DNA from: Ancylobacter dichloromethanicus
GTDB taxonomy: Bacteria > Pseudomonadota > Alphaproteobacteria > Rhizobiales > Xanthobacteraceae
Direction: 5' to 3'
Assembly (NCBI RefSeq): GCF_018390645.1
Contig: NZ_JAHBGC010000006.1
Span: 1 to 40,381 of the forward strand
Length of the DNA stretch: 40,381 bases
Within the stretch, counting starts at the first letter, position 1. Each line of letters begins with the position of its first letter. The position numbers were made by a program, and so were the translations under genes. The notes beneath the pieces were generated by a model. It was not told where the DNA came from and made no database searches. It worked only from the letters and a program-made list of their open reading frames with translations. This document shows, in pieces, positions 16,091 to 24,404 of this stretch.

Positions 16091-16816
16091 GTGTCGCTGG
16101 ATATTACGCTGCCCGGGGCCTTCGGGGCCGGCCTTCTGTCGTTCGCCTCGCCCTGCGTGCTGCCGCTGGTGCCGGCCTATCTCGGCTTTCTCGGCGGTGC
16201 GGGCCGTGGCCTGCAGGGCGAGGGGGCGACGCGGGCGCGGCTGGTCTCGCTCTCGGTCGCCTTTGTCGCCGGCTTTTCCAGCGTCTTCATCCTGCTCGGC
16301 GCCACCGCCTCGCAACTTGGCCAATGGCTCGCCCTGCACGCGCCGCTGCTGACGCTGGTGGCGGGGGCGATGCTGATTCTGTTCGGCCTGCATTTCCTCG
16401 GCCTGCTGCGCCTTCCGCTGCTGTATCGGCGGGTGGCGCCGGATGTGGCGCGCGCCCCGGCCGGGCTCGTCGGCGCCTATCTGGTCGGGCTCGCCTTCGG
16501 TTTCGGCTGGACACCCTGCGTCGGACCGATCCTGTCGATGATCCTGATCATCGCCGGCACCGAGGATTCGCTCGCCAAGGGCGTGCTGCTGCTGTCGGCC
16601 TATGCCGCCGGGATCGGCCTGCCTTTCATCGCTGCTGCGGCGTTCTCCACCGGCTTCCTGCGCTGGTCGGCGGCGATGCGCTCGCGGCTCGGCCTGGTGG
16701 AGAAGGCGTCCGGCGTGCTGCTGGTCGCCACCGGCGTGGTCTTCATCGGCGGCTGGATGCCGCAACTGTCCGCCTGGCTGCTCGATGCCTTCCCCACACT
16801 CGGCGCGATCGGATGA
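16091..16816 (+). CDS. soxV: SoxV, CcdA-family membrane thiol reductant carrier
   Basis: SoxV passes electrons from cytoplasmic thioredoxin through the membrane to SoxW and SoxS. The 241-residue protein is a CcdA/DsbD-beta-type membrane protein with about six helices. Its cysteine-proline motifs are ASPCVLPLVPAYL near the N-terminus and WTPCVGPILSMIL in mid-chain. I chose the GTG at 16091, which puts the first membrane segment at the expected distance. The frame is open upstream to an ATG at 15968, but that would include the candidate operator and a non-homologous hydrophilic stretch. Its TGA overlaps the soxW ATG. Confidence 0.9.
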   Translation: MSLDITLPGAFGAGLLSFASPCVLPLVPAYLGFLGGAGRGLQGEGATRARLVSLSVAFVAGFSSVFILLGATASQLGQWLALHAPLLTLVAGAMLILFGLHFLGLLRLPLLYRRVAPDVARAPAGLVGAYLVGLAFGFGWTPCVGPILSMILIIAGTEDSLAKGVLLLSAYAAGIGLPFIAAAAFSTGFLRWSAAMRSRLGLVEKASGVLLVATGVVFIGGWMPQLSAWLLDAFPTLGAIG

Positions 16817-17397
16817 GCGCGCCCACGATGGAGCCGATCATGGAACGTTGCCTGACCCGCCGTTCGCTCACCCTTGGGGCGGGTGCGCTCCTGCTGGCGC
16901 CCACACCCGCCGGCGCGGCCACCCGGCTCGGCGATGACGGGCTCTATGTGCAGGACTGGTATGTCGAGAGCTTCCTCGATCTGCCGGAGGATTTCGCGGC
17001 GGCGAAGGCGGACGGAAAGGGCTTCGCGCTTCAATGGAGCCAGCGCGGCTGCCCGCTCTGCAAGCGGCTGCACACCGAATATTTCGCCGATCCGGCGATC
17101 GAGACTTATGTGCGCGACCATTTCAGCGTCGTGCATCTCGACATTTTCGGCGCGCGCGAGGTCACCGGCTTCGATGGCGCGGCGCTGTCGGAGAAGGCGC
17201 TGGCAGGGCACTACGCGGTGCGGGCGACGCCGACCTTCCAGTTCTTCGGCCTGCGCGAGGGCAAGGTGGTGGAGGTCGCCCGCCTGCCGGGCCTGCTGCC
17301 CAAGCCCGAATTTCTCGGCATGTTCCGTTATGTCGAAGCCGGCGCCTACGACAGCACCGGCTTCGAGGCGTGGCTGGCGGCGCAGAAGGCGCCGTAA
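16813..17397 (+). CDS. soxW: SoxW, periplasmic thioredoxin
   Basis: SoxW is the thioredoxin partner of SoxV. The 194-residue protein has a signal region (RRSLTLGAGALLLAP), a thioredoxin fold and a Cys-Pro-Leu-Cys active site in SQRGCPLCKRL, with a cis-proline in ATPTFQFFG. Its start overlaps the soxV stop by four bases, so the two are coupled. It ends seven bases from the end of the converging soxX gene. With dsbD at 6.0 kb the window encodes two separate systems for delivering reductant to the periplasm. Confidence 0.9.
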   Translation: MSAPTMEPIMERCLTRRSLTLGAGALLLAPTPAGAATRLGDDGLYVQDWYVESFLDLPEDFAAAKADGKGFALQWSQRGCPLCKRLHTEYFADPAIETYVRDHFSVVHLDIFGAREVTGFDGAALSEKALAGHYAVRATPTFQFFGLREGKVVEVARLPGLLPKPEFLGMFRYVEAGAYDSTGFEAWLAAQKAP

Positions 17398-17404
17398 CGC
17401 CGGC

Positions 17405-18040
17405 CTATTTGTTGACCGGCGATTCCGGGTCGAACAGATAGGCGACGACGTCCTTGATCTGCTGCTCGGTCAGCACGCCGTTGGTGCCGAAGCGCGGCAT
17501 GCTGGAACAGGCGATCGAGGCCTGCGCGTCATAGACCTTGGCGAAGGCCGCCTTGGCATCCTCGGGGGCGAAATTGCGCTCGCGTCCATAGCCGACGAGG
17601 CTGGGGCCGAGCGTGCCATAGCTGACTTCCTTGGGGTCGAGCTGGTGGCAGGCATAGCAATTGCCGCCGCTGACCGTGCCGGGCGCATCGCTGAACTGCC
17701 CGCCGCGCCCGTTCTGGGCGACCTTGGCGCCCTCCTTCCAGTTTCCGAGCACCGATCCCTGGGGGAAGGTGATGCGCACCTCCTCCAGCTTCATGATCGT
17801 CGCGGCCTGTTCGGGCGAGGGGTTGTTGCGGGTCAGCGAGCAGATGCGCTGCGTCTCGTCCTGCTGGAGGCGCGTTTCCCAGCCCTCCGGCAGCTTGGTG
17901 AAGCCCGCCTTGACCACCGCGTCGACCCGCGCCGCATCGACGGCGGGCGTCTTGGCCGCCTCCTGGGCGGTGGCGGCGAGCGGCAGGAGGAGGACGGCGC
18001 CGGCCAGCGCCGCGCGCGACAGCAATGTGTGAACTCTCAT
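17405..18040 (-). CDS. soxX: SoxX, cytochrome c subunit of SoxAX
   Basis: SoxAX attaches thiosulfate to the SoxY cysteine. SoxX is the electron-accepting heme subunit. The 211-residue precursor has a signal peptide (1-25), heme motif CYACH at 128-132 and a methionine ligand in SSMPRFG (Met181). Two further cysteines (67 and 178) could form a disulfide. The N-terminal region of about 95 residues before the heme domain is longer than in Paracoccus SoxX, as in the Starkeya novella type. A GGGAGG ribosome-binding site precedes it, 11 bases after soxA. Confidence 0.94.
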   Translation of the reverse strand: MRVHTLLSRAALAGAVLLLPLAATAQEAAKTPAVDAARVDAVVKAGFTKLPEGWETRLQQDETQRICSLTRNNPSPEQAATIMKLEEVRITFPQGSVLGNWKEGAKVAQNGRGGQFSDAPGTVSGGNCYACHQLDPKEVSYGTLGPSLVGYGRERNFAPEDAKAAFAKVYDAQASIACSSMPRFGTNGVLTEQQIKDVVAYLFDPESPVNK

Positions 18041-18051
18041 CTTCGCCTCCC

Positions 18052-18921
18052 TCAGCGCTTGATCGACGGCACTTTGAGCTCACCGCCCTCGGCCTGCTTG
18101 GTCAGGTAGAGGGTAAGCGCGGTCACCACGTCCGAGCCGTAGTCGGGCGGCGGCATGCGCATCTGCCGGTAGCAGTCCCACATGCGGTGCTGCATGGTGC
18201 GCAGCGCGCTCTGCGAAACCCGGTAGGTCGGCCAGGTGCCCATGGTGAGCTGGGCATCCTTGCCCGGCACGTCGAGTTGCGGCAGCGCCTGCAGGCGGAT
18301 GCGCTTTCCCGCGTCGCCATGGCAGGTGGAGCAGGAGAAATCGTTGATCGAGGAGCGGCGGAAGAACAGCGCCTCGCCGATCGCGTACATCTCCTGTTCC
18401 TGCGGCGTCGCCAGCGCGACATGGAGCTTCATGCCGTCCGACTTGTTGGCGATGAAGGCGACCAGATCCTCCATGTCGGAGGTCCGCCCCGGGCCCGAGA
18501 ACGGCTTGGCGACGATCGGCTTGGTGTCGAAGCCCTGGATCGTCTCCATGCACCAGAGCAGGCGCTGTTCGAGGTCCATCACCTTGCCCGAATCGGCGAA
18601 GTAGCGCGGCAGATGGGCATAGGCGCCCTCCAGCTTGCCCGGTCCCTCGCCGAGATCGCAGCTCTCCAGCGAGACGTTTTTGGTTCCGCGCGGCTCGCTC
18701 CATAGCACTTCGCCGCGGTCGACATTGAGGTAGCCCGGATTGGCCATCGGGTCCTCGATCATCTGGCGGTAGCGTTCGATCTCCTTCTCGCTCTCGTCCT
18801 CGGCGGCGTGCGCGGTGGCGAGGATGAAAGGCAGCGCGAGGAGGACGAGGGCGAGGCAGCCAGCGATGAATCGCTGCGTCGGCTGCAGGCACTCCTTGGG
18901 TCGTATCGGTTCCTTGGACAT
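18052..18921 (-). CDS. soxA: SoxA, single-heme L-cysteine S-thiosulfotransferase subunit
   Basis: SoxA is the catalytic subunit of SoxAX. The 289-residue precursor has a signal peptide (about 1-41) and a single heme motif, CSTCH at 197-201. The active-site heme ligand, a cysteine that becomes a persulfide, is Cys250 in MWDCYRQMR. The N-terminal heme domain of the diheme forms has lost its heme site; Cys88 and Cys124 remain and probably form a disulfide. This is the type II SoxAX pattern known from Starkeya novella. It is the first gene of a soxA-soxX pair that runs opposite to soxYZBCD. Confidence 0.95.
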   Translation of the reverse strand: MSKEPIRPKECLQPTQRFIAGCLALVLLALPFILATAHAAEDESEKEIERYRQMIEDPMANPGYLNVDRGEVLWSEPRGTKNVSLESCDLGEGPGKLEGAYAHLPRYFADSGKVMDLEQRLLWCMETIQGFDTKPIVAKPFSGPGRTSDMEDLVAFIANKSDGMKLHVALATPQEQEMYAIGEALFFRRSSINDFSCSTCHGDAGKRIRLQALPQLDVPGKDAQLTMGTWPTYRVSQSALRTMQHRMWDCYRQMRMPPPDYGSDVVTALTLYLTKQAEGGELKVPSIKR

Positions 18922-19028
18922 GTGCTTCCCCAGCTGTTGAGCCGCGCCGCACCCTTCTCGCGAGGATGTTGAAGCGGTCTCCGTGGCGAGCGATGATAGG
19001 CATTGGCAATCGCTCGATAGGCCACTTT

Positions 19029-19065
19029 ACATTCAAAAAATTTAATATCACAATATGTATGTTCG
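19029..19065. promoter_or_regulatory. AT-rich regulatory region between soxA and soxY
   Basis: The 226-base gap between divergent soxAX and soxYZBCD contains a sharp AT-rich island. It holds ACATTC at its left end and ATATGTATGTTCG at its right, resembling the half-sites ATTCG/GAATATG seen before soxV and soxC but without the full 15-base motif. It may hold a weaker SoxR site together with promoters for both directions. Confidence 0.4.
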
Positions 19066-19147
19066 TTACCGGCCAAATTGGCTCGCTGACGACTAAATCA
19101 AAGCAAAAACAAAGCGCTGGCGCTCGACGCCAGCAGGAGGACGCCTG

Positions 19148-19612
19148 ATGCAACTTCGCAGTTGGACTCCGTCGCGACGGGAAACCATGGGGCTCGGACT
19201 GGCCGCCATGCTGGCGGCGACGCTCGCCCCGCGGCTCGTCATGGCGACCGAGGAAGCGGTCGCGGCCGAGCTCAAGAAGCTCTATGGCGACACGCCGATG
19301 GCCCCGGGCAAGATCAAGCTCGATCTGCCGGAGATCGCCGAGAACGGCCTCGTCGTGCCGCTCAATGTCGACGTCGAAAGCCCGATGACCGATGGCGACT
19401 ACGTCAAGGCGGTGCACGTCTTCGCCGACGGCAACCCGCTGCCCCAGGTCGTGACCTACAAGTTCACCCCGCAATCCGGCAAGGCGGCGGCTTCGGTGCG
19501 CATGCGCCTCGCCCAGACGCAGAACGTCGTCGCCGTGGCGGAGATGTCGAACGGCACGCTCTACACGGCCAAGGCGCAGGTGAAGGTCACCATCGGCGGC
19601 TGCGGCGGCTGA
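19148..19612 (+). CDS. soxY: SoxY, covalent sulfur-substrate carrier
   Basis: SoxY binds thiosulfate through a cysteine near its C-terminus and presents it to SoxAX, SoxB and SoxCD. The 154-residue precursor has a Tat signal (SRRETMGLGLAAM) and ends in GGCGG with the carrier Cys152. An AGGAGG ribosome-binding site precedes the ATG. SoxZ has no signal of its own in this family and is carried across by the SoxY Tat signal. soxZ follows after 65 bases. Confidence 0.97.
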   Translation: MQLRSWTPSRRETMGLGLAAMLAATLAPRLVMATEEAVAAELKKLYGDTPMAPGKIKLDLPEIAENGLVVPLNVDVESPMTDGDYVKAVHVFADGNPLPQVVTYKFTPQSGKAAASVRMRLAQTQNVVAVAEMSNGTLYTAKAQVKVTIGGCGG

Positions 19613-19677
19613 GCGGCGCGACCGGCCCTTGGGGGCCGCGCGCCACGCATCAGGGGAAACGACAGGGAAACGCCAAC

Positions 19678-20007
19678 ATGGCCATCAAGTCCAAGCCGCG
19701 CATCAAGGTGCCTTCCGAGGCCAAGGCCGGCGAGATCATCGAGATCAAGACCCTCATTTCGCACGAGATGGAGAGCGGGCAGCGCAAGGATTCGTCCGGC
19801 AAGCCCATTCCGCGCGCCATCATCAACAAATTCACCGCGCGCTTCAACGGCAAGACCTTCTTTGAGGCGGACTGGTTTACCGCCGTCTCGGCCAATCCCT
19901 ATCAGGCGTTCTTCTACAAGGCGTCGGAATCGGGCGAGTTCACCTTCACCTGGAAGGACGATGACGGTTCCGAGCAGACGGCGAGCGCCAAGCTGACCGT
20001 CGCCTGA
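19678..20007 (+). CDS. soxZ: SoxZ, partner of SoxY
   Basis: The 109-residue beta-sandwich protein forms the SoxYZ heterodimer. It begins with KSKPRIKVPSEAKAGEIIEI and contains the FNGKTFFEADW motif, both typical of SoxZ. It has no signal peptide and no cysteine, as expected. The region between it and soxB contains four imperfect tandem repeats. Confidence 0.96.
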   Translation: MAIKSKPRIKVPSEAKAGEIIEIKTLISHEMESGQRKDSSGKPIPRAIINKFTARFNGKTFFEADWFTAVSANPYQAFFYKASESGEFTFTWKDDDGSEQTASAKLTVA

Positions 20008-20049
20008 TCCGCCCGTCGCGTCATGGGCCGGCCTCCCATCGGGATGGCC

Positions 20050-20127
20050 TGCCAGCAGCGAAGCCTCTCGCCAGCGGCAAAGATTCGCCAGCAGGGAAGA
20101 CGCTCGCCAGCAGGGAAGACTTGCCAG
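20050..20127 (+). repeat. Four imperfect tandem repeats directly upstream of soxB
   Basis: Units begin at 20050, 20069, 20086 and 20105, with lengths 19, 17, 19 and 17 bases and a core of GCCAGCAGSGAAG. A fifth partial unit (TGCCAG) touches the soxB ATG. The array fills most of the 120-base soxZ-soxB gap, and its last full unit supplies the AGGGAAG that could act as ribosome-binding site. Confidence 0.75.
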
Positions 20128-21822
20128 ATGATCTCACGCCGCGATTTCGTGATCGCCGCGACGGCCGCCGGCATGCTTGCAGCCGGTGCCCGCGGTGCCT
20201 TCGCCCAGGCGGCCCGGGCGGGAACGATGACGCAGGACGATATCCTGCGCTTCGATCCCGTGGGCACGTTGACGATCCTGCACACCACCGACCTGCACGC
20301 GCAGCTCGAACCGATCTATTTCCGCGAGCCCTCGGTCAATATCGGGGTGGGCGAAGCGCGCGGCCTGCCGCCGCATCTCGTCGATCAGGCTTTCCTGTCC
20401 TATTTCAAGCTCGCCGCCGGCGGGCCGGACGCCTACGCCCTCACCAGCCTCGATTTCGACGCGCTGGCCGGCAGCTATGGGCGCATGGGCGGCGCCGACC
20501 GCATCGCCACGCTGGTGAAGGCCATTCGCGCCGCGCGCGGGGAGGGCAATGTGCTGCTGCTCGATGGCGGCGACGGGCTGCAGGGAAGCTGGAGTTCGCT
20601 GCAGACCAAGGGCGAAGACATGGTGCGCGTGTTCGATGCGCTCGGCCTCGACGCCATGGTCGGCCATTGGGAATTCACCTACGGCGCCGAGCGGGTGCAG
20701 GACATCGTCGACAAGGCGCCCTTCGCCTTCCTCGCCCAGAACGTGCGCAGCATGGAGTGGCAGGAGCCGGTCTTCGCGGCGCGCAAGATGTTCGAGCGCG
20801 GCGGTGCCAGGGTCGCGGTCATCGGCCAGGCCTTTCCGCGCACGCCGATCTCCAATCCGCGCTGGATGATTCCCGACTGGGAATTCGGCCTGCGCGAGGA
20901 GGATGTGCAGAAGCAGGTCGACGAGGCCCGCGCCGCCGGCGCCGATGTGGTGGTGCTGCTCTCGCATAACGGCTTCGATGTCGACCGCAAGCTGGCGGGC
21001 CGGGTGAAGGGAATCGACGTCATCCTCACCGCCCACACCCACGACGCGCTGCCGGCGCCGGTGATGGTCGGCACGACGCTGCTCATCGCCACCGGCTCGC
21101 ACGGCAAGTTCATCTCCCGGCTCGATCTCGACGTGAAGGACGGCAAGGTCGCCGGCTTCCGCTACGGGTTGCTGCCGGTGTTCTCCGACGCCATCGCCCC
21201 CGATCCGGAGATGGCGGCGCTGGTGAAGGAGGTGCGCGCGCCCTATGCCGCCGATCTCGGCCGCGTGGTCGGGCAGGCGGGGAGCCTTCTCTACCGGCGG
21301 GGCAATTTCAACGGCACCTTCGACGACATGATCTGCCAGGCCATGCTCGCCGAGCGCGACGCCGAGATCGCCCTCTCGCCCGGTTTCCGCTGGGGCGGCA
21401 CGCTGCTTCCGGGGGACCCGATCACCTTCGAGGCGATCGCCAACGCCACCGCCATCACCTATCCCGCCTGCTACCGCAACATGATGACCGGCAAGCAGCT
21501 GAAGGACGTGCTGGAGGACGTGGCCGACAACATCTTCAACCCCGATCCCTATTTCCAGGGCGGCGGCGACATGGTGCGGGTCGGCGGCGTCGGCTATGCC
21601 ATCGACATCGGCCAGCCGATGGGCAAGCGCATCACCGACCTGACCTCTCTGAAGACCGGCCAGCCGCTCGACCCCGGCAAGACCTATGCGGTCGCCGGCT
21701 GGGCCAGCGTGAACCAGGGCGTGGAAGGCTCGCCGATCTGGGAACTGGTCGAGCGTTACGTCGCCGCCGCCAGGACCGTGGACATCGCGCCGACCGGCTC
21801 GGTCAAGGTCTCCGGCGCCTGA
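20128..21822 (+). CDS. soxB: SoxB, dimanganese thiosulfohydrolase
   Basis: SoxB hydrolyses sulfate from SoxY-bound sulfur intermediates. The 564-residue precursor has a Tat signal (ISRRDFVIAATAAGML) and a 5'-nucleotidase-like fold with metal motifs TTDLHAQLEP (about 53-62), LDGGDGLQGSW, GHWEFTYG and TAHTHD. The C-terminal half is the usual substrate-binding domain. The frame is open 105 bases upstream to an ATG at 20023, but that stretch is the tandem repeat array. The ATG at 20128 places the twin arginine at residues 4-5, so I use it. Confidence 0.96.
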   Translation: MISRRDFVIAATAAGMLAAGARGAFAQAARAGTMTQDDILRFDPVGTLTILHTTDLHAQLEPIYFREPSVNIGVGEARGLPPHLVDQAFLSYFKLAAGGPDAYALTSLDFDALAGSYGRMGGADRIATLVKAIRAARGEGNVLLLDGGDGLQGSWSSLQTKGEDMVRVFDALGLDAMVGHWEFTYGAERVQDIVDKAPFAFLAQNVRSMEWQEPVFAARKMFERGGARVAVIGQAFPRTPISNPRWMIPDWEFGLREEDVQKQVDEARAAGADVVVLLSHNGFDVDRKLAGRVKGIDVILTAHTHDALPAPVMVGTTLLIATGSHGKFISRLDLDVKDGKVAGFRYGLLPVFSDAIAPDPEMAALVKEVRAPYAADLGRVVGQAGSLLYRRGNFNGTFDDMICQAMLAERDAEIALSPGFRWGGTLLPGDPITFEAIANATAITYPACYRNMMTGKQLKDVLEDVADNIFNPDPYFQGGGDMVRVGGVGYAIDIGQPMGKRITDLTSLKTGQPLDPGKTYAVAGWASVNQGVEGSPIWELVERYVAAARTVDIAPTGSVKVSGA

Positions 21823-21862
21823 GGTCGCGGTGAAGAACGATGCACGTCCAACTCATTCATAA

Positions 21863-21877
21863 ATTCGAATTTGAATA
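21863..21877. promoter_or_regulatory. Candidate SoxR operator upstream of soxC
   Basis: ATTCGAATTTGAATA differs at one position from the site between soxS and soxV. It overlaps the perfect 12-base palindrome AAATTCGAATTT (21861-21872) and is preceded by another ATTCAT. It lies 18 bases before soxC, inside an otherwise continuous soxYZBCD run. Thus soxC and the genes after it may have their own SoxR-controlled promoter. Confidence 0.62.
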
Positions 21878-21895
21878 TCCGTCCGGGAGAATGCG

Positions 21896-23173
21896 ATGAC
21901 CCAGACCAAGCCGGAGACGCGGGTGGACCGCCGCCGCTTTCTCTCCCTCGCCGGGCTTGCCGGCGCGGGAGCGGCCGCCGGCGTACGGCCCGCCGCCGCG
22001 GAGGCGACGCCCGATCCCGATATCGTCAATATTCCCGAATGGACGCAGGCGCTCGGCGCCGGGGTGAACAATCACCCCTATGGCATTCCCTCGCCGTTCG
22101 AGAAGGACGTGGTCCGGCGCGAGGTGACCTGGCTCACCGCCAGCAGCGAAAGCTCTGTGAGCTTCACCCCGCTCTATGCGCTGGACGGCATCATCACGCC
22201 GAACGGCCTGTGCTTCGTGCGCCACCATGGCGGCGAGGCGGAGATCGACCCGGCCCGCCACCGTTTCATGATCCATGGAATGGTGGACAAGCCGCTGGTG
22301 TTCACCATGGAGGACATCAAGCGCATGCCGGGGCGCACCAACCGGGTCTATTTCCTCGAATGCGCCGCCAATAGCGGCATGGAATGGCGCGGCGCCCAGC
22401 TCAATGGCTGCCAGTACACCCACGGCATGATCCACAATGTGGTCTATACCGGCGTGCCGCTGCGCGCCTTCCTCGAAGCCGCCGGGGTGAAGCCGCAGGG
22501 CAAGTGGGTGCTCGCCGAGGGCGCCGACGCCTCGGCCATGACGCGCTCGATCCCGCTGGAGAAGGCGATGGACGACTGCCTCGTCGCCTGGGCGATGAAT
22601 GGCGAGGCGCTGCGCCCCGAGCAGGGCTACCCGCTGCGCCTCGTCGTGCCCGGTTGGGAAGGCAATATGTGGATCAAGTGGCTGCGCCGCATCGAGGTCG
22701 GCGACCAGCCCTGGGGCCAGCGCGAGGAAACGTCGAAATATACCGACCTGCTGGCCGACGGCCGCTCGCGCCGCTTCACCTTCATCATGGATGCCAAGTC
22801 GGTGGTCACCAGCCCCAGCCCGCAGGCGCCGCTGCGCGCCAAGGGGCCCAACGTCGTTTCCGGCATCGCCTGGTCCGGGCGCGGCACCATCACCCGCGTC
22901 GACGTCACCCTCGACGGCGGCAGGAACTGGACCACCGCCCGCATCGAGGGGCCGGCGCTGCCGCGCGCGATGACCCGCTTCTATCTCGATGTCGACTGGA
23001 ACGGCGAGGAAATGCTGCTGCAGTCGCGCGCCATGGACGACACCGGCTATGTGCAGCCCACCAAGGCGGAGCTGCGCGCCGTGCGCGGCGAGAACTCGAT
23101 CTACCACAATAACGGCATCCAGACCTGGCTGGTGCGCAGCAACGGGGAGGCGGAGAATGTCGAGGTCAGCTAG
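21896..23173 (+). CDS. soxC: SoxC, molybdopterin sulfur dehydrogenase subunit
   Basis: SoxC oxidises the sulfane sulfur on SoxY within the SoxCD complex. The 425-residue protein belongs to the sulfite oxidase family. It has a Tat signal (RRRFLSLAGLAGAGAA), the molybdenum-ligating Cys156 in YFLECAANSGMEWRG, and a C-terminal dimerisation domain with WSGRGTITRVDV. Presence of SoxC means complete oxidation of thiosulfate to sulfate without sulfur globules. Its end overlaps soxD by 17 bases. Confidence 0.96.
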   Translation: MTQTKPETRVDRRRFLSLAGLAGAGAAAGVRPAAAEATPDPDIVNIPEWTQALGAGVNNHPYGIPSPFEKDVVRREVTWLTASSESSVSFTPLYALDGIITPNGLCFVRHHGGEAEIDPARHRFMIHGMVDKPLVFTMEDIKRMPGRTNRVYFLECAANSGMEWRGAQLNGCQYTHGMIHNVVYTGVPLRAFLEAAGVKPQGKWVLAEGADASAMTRSIPLEKAMDDCLVAWAMNGEALRPEQGYPLRLVVPGWEGNMWIKWLRRIEVGDQPWGQREETSKYTDLLADGRSRRFTFIMDAKSVVTSPSPQAPLRAKGPNVVSGIAWSGRGTITRVDVTLDGGRNWTTARIEGPALPRAMTRFYLDVDWNGEEMLLQSRAMDDTGYVQPTKAELRAVRGENSIYHNNGIQTWLVRSNGEAENVEVS

Positions 23174-23828
23174 GGTCGGCGCCATTGCGGGCGCGCTCCT
23201 CCTCGCGCTCGCCGGCACCGCCGCCGCCGATGCGGTGAAGCTCGGCCGGCCGGCGCTGCCGGAGGAGATCAAGGCCTGGGACATCGATGTGCGCCCGGAC
23301 GGCCTCGGCCTGCCGGAGGGCAAGGGCTCGGTGGCACAGGGCGAGGAGCTGTTCCAGAACCAGTGCGCCATGTGCCATGGCGAGTTCGGCGAGGGCGTCG
23401 GTCGGTGGCCGGTGCTGGCGGGCGGGCAGGGGACGCTGAAATCCGAACGGCCGGAAAAGACCATCGGCTCGTTCTGGCCCGACACCTCGACCATTTTCGA
23501 CTATGTGCACCGGGCCATGCCGTTCGGCGCGGCGCAGACGCTGCAGCCGGACGAGGTCTATGCCATCGTTGCCTATCTGCTCTACCTCAACGACGTCGTG
23601 CCGGACGACTATGTCCTGTCGAAGGAGAATTTCCCCAAGGTCGCGCTGCCGAACCAGGCCAACTTCTACGACGACGACCGCGAGACCACGGAAAAGGCGT
23701 TCTGGAACGCCAATCCCTGCATGAAGGACTGCAAGCCGAAGGTCGAGATCACCAGCCATGCGCGGGTGCTCGACGTCACGCCCGATGCCGGCAAGCAAGG
23801 CGACAAGCCCGCCGGTGCGGTCGAATGA
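23157..23828 (+). CDS. soxD: SoxD, cytochrome c subunit of SoxCD (single heme)
   Basis: SoxD accepts electrons from SoxC. The 223-residue precursor has a signal peptide (1-24), one heme motif CAMCH (70-74) and a methionine ligand in HRAMPFG (Met121). Paracoccus SoxD has about 380 residues and two hemes; here the second domain is absent and replaced by a tail with Cys188 and Cys192. The start is the ATG at 23157; an open frame reaches further upstream inside soxC but has no signal peptide. Confidence 0.94.
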   Translation: MSRSARVGAIAGALLLALAGTAAADAVKLGRPALPEEIKAWDIDVRPDGLGLPEGKGSVAQGEELFQNQCAMCHGEFGEGVGRWPVLAGGQGTLKSERPEKTIGSFWPDTSTIFDYVHRAMPFGAAQTLQPDEVYAIVAYLLYLNDVVPDDYVLSKENFPKVALPNQANFYDDDRETTEKAFWNANPCMKDCKPKVEITSHARVLDVTPDAGKQGDKPAGAVE

Positions 23829-23879
23829 GGTCGCGCTGGTCATTATCCGCCGCGGCAGACAGAAGAGGAGGAGGACGCC

Positions 23880-24401
23880 ATGCCCATGCCTGAACTCAGC
23901 CGCCGGTCCGTGATGGCCGGTCTCGCCGCCGGGGGGGCCGCGCTGACCGTCGACAGGGCCGCGGCCGCTCCCGCACAGGTGTCGCTCGATGACATCAAGA
24001 AGGATGCCGAGGTCGCCTGCCTCTATCATTGCGACTATGGCGATCCCGACCGCTTCGCCCAGACGCTGAACAATATCGGCAACCATTATTCGGTCTACGG
24101 GGCGGACCCGTTCGCGCTGGAGATCGTGCTGGTGGTGCATGCCGGCGGCATCAAGTTCTTCCTCGACAATCTCGACGGCACCATGTGGGCCGGCGAGACG
24201 CTGCCGCCGGAACTGTTCGCCCGCGCCGAGGCGATCTCCAAGACCGGGCTGAAGGTCTATCTCTGCGAGATCACCTTCAAGCGGAACCAGCTCGACCTGT
24301 CCCGGGCGAGGCAGGCTGACTTCATCTCCTTCGTGCCCTCGGGGGTCGCCACCTGCGCGGCGCTCCAGGGCAAGGGCTTCGCCTATATGAAGGTCGGCTG
24401 A
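23880..24401 (+). CDS. Tat-exported DsrE-like sulfur-relay protein
   Basis: The 173-residue protein has a twin-arginine signal (SRRSVMAGLAAGGAAL) and a DsrE/DsrF fold. The most conserved parts are ALEIVLVVHAGGIKFFL and a C-terminal CAALQGKGFAYMKVG. Its cysteines are 47, 51, 129 (VYLCEITFKRN) and 159 (GVATCAALQ). Cytoplasmic DsrE and TusD proteins carry persulfide sulfur, so a periplasmic sulfur carrier or storage role is inferred. It has a strong GAGGAGGAGG ribosome-binding site and sits between soxD and soxF, where other clusters have the cytochrome gene soxE. It is not a cytochrome. Confidence 0.85.
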   Translation: MPMPELSRRSVMAGLAAGGAALTVDRAAAAPAQVSLDDIKKDAEVACLYHCDYGDPDRFAQTLNNIGNHYSVYGADPFALEIVLVVHAGGIKFFLDNLDGTMWAGETLPPELFARAEAISKTGLKVYLCEITFKRNQLDLSRARQADFISFVPSGVATCAALQGKGFAYMKVG

Positions 24402-24404
24402 GCG

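Noticed and set aside
20023..20127. N-terminal extension of SoxB by 35 residues
   Set aside because: It is made by the tandem repeats and would bury the Tat signal; the ATG at 20128 gives a normal signal.
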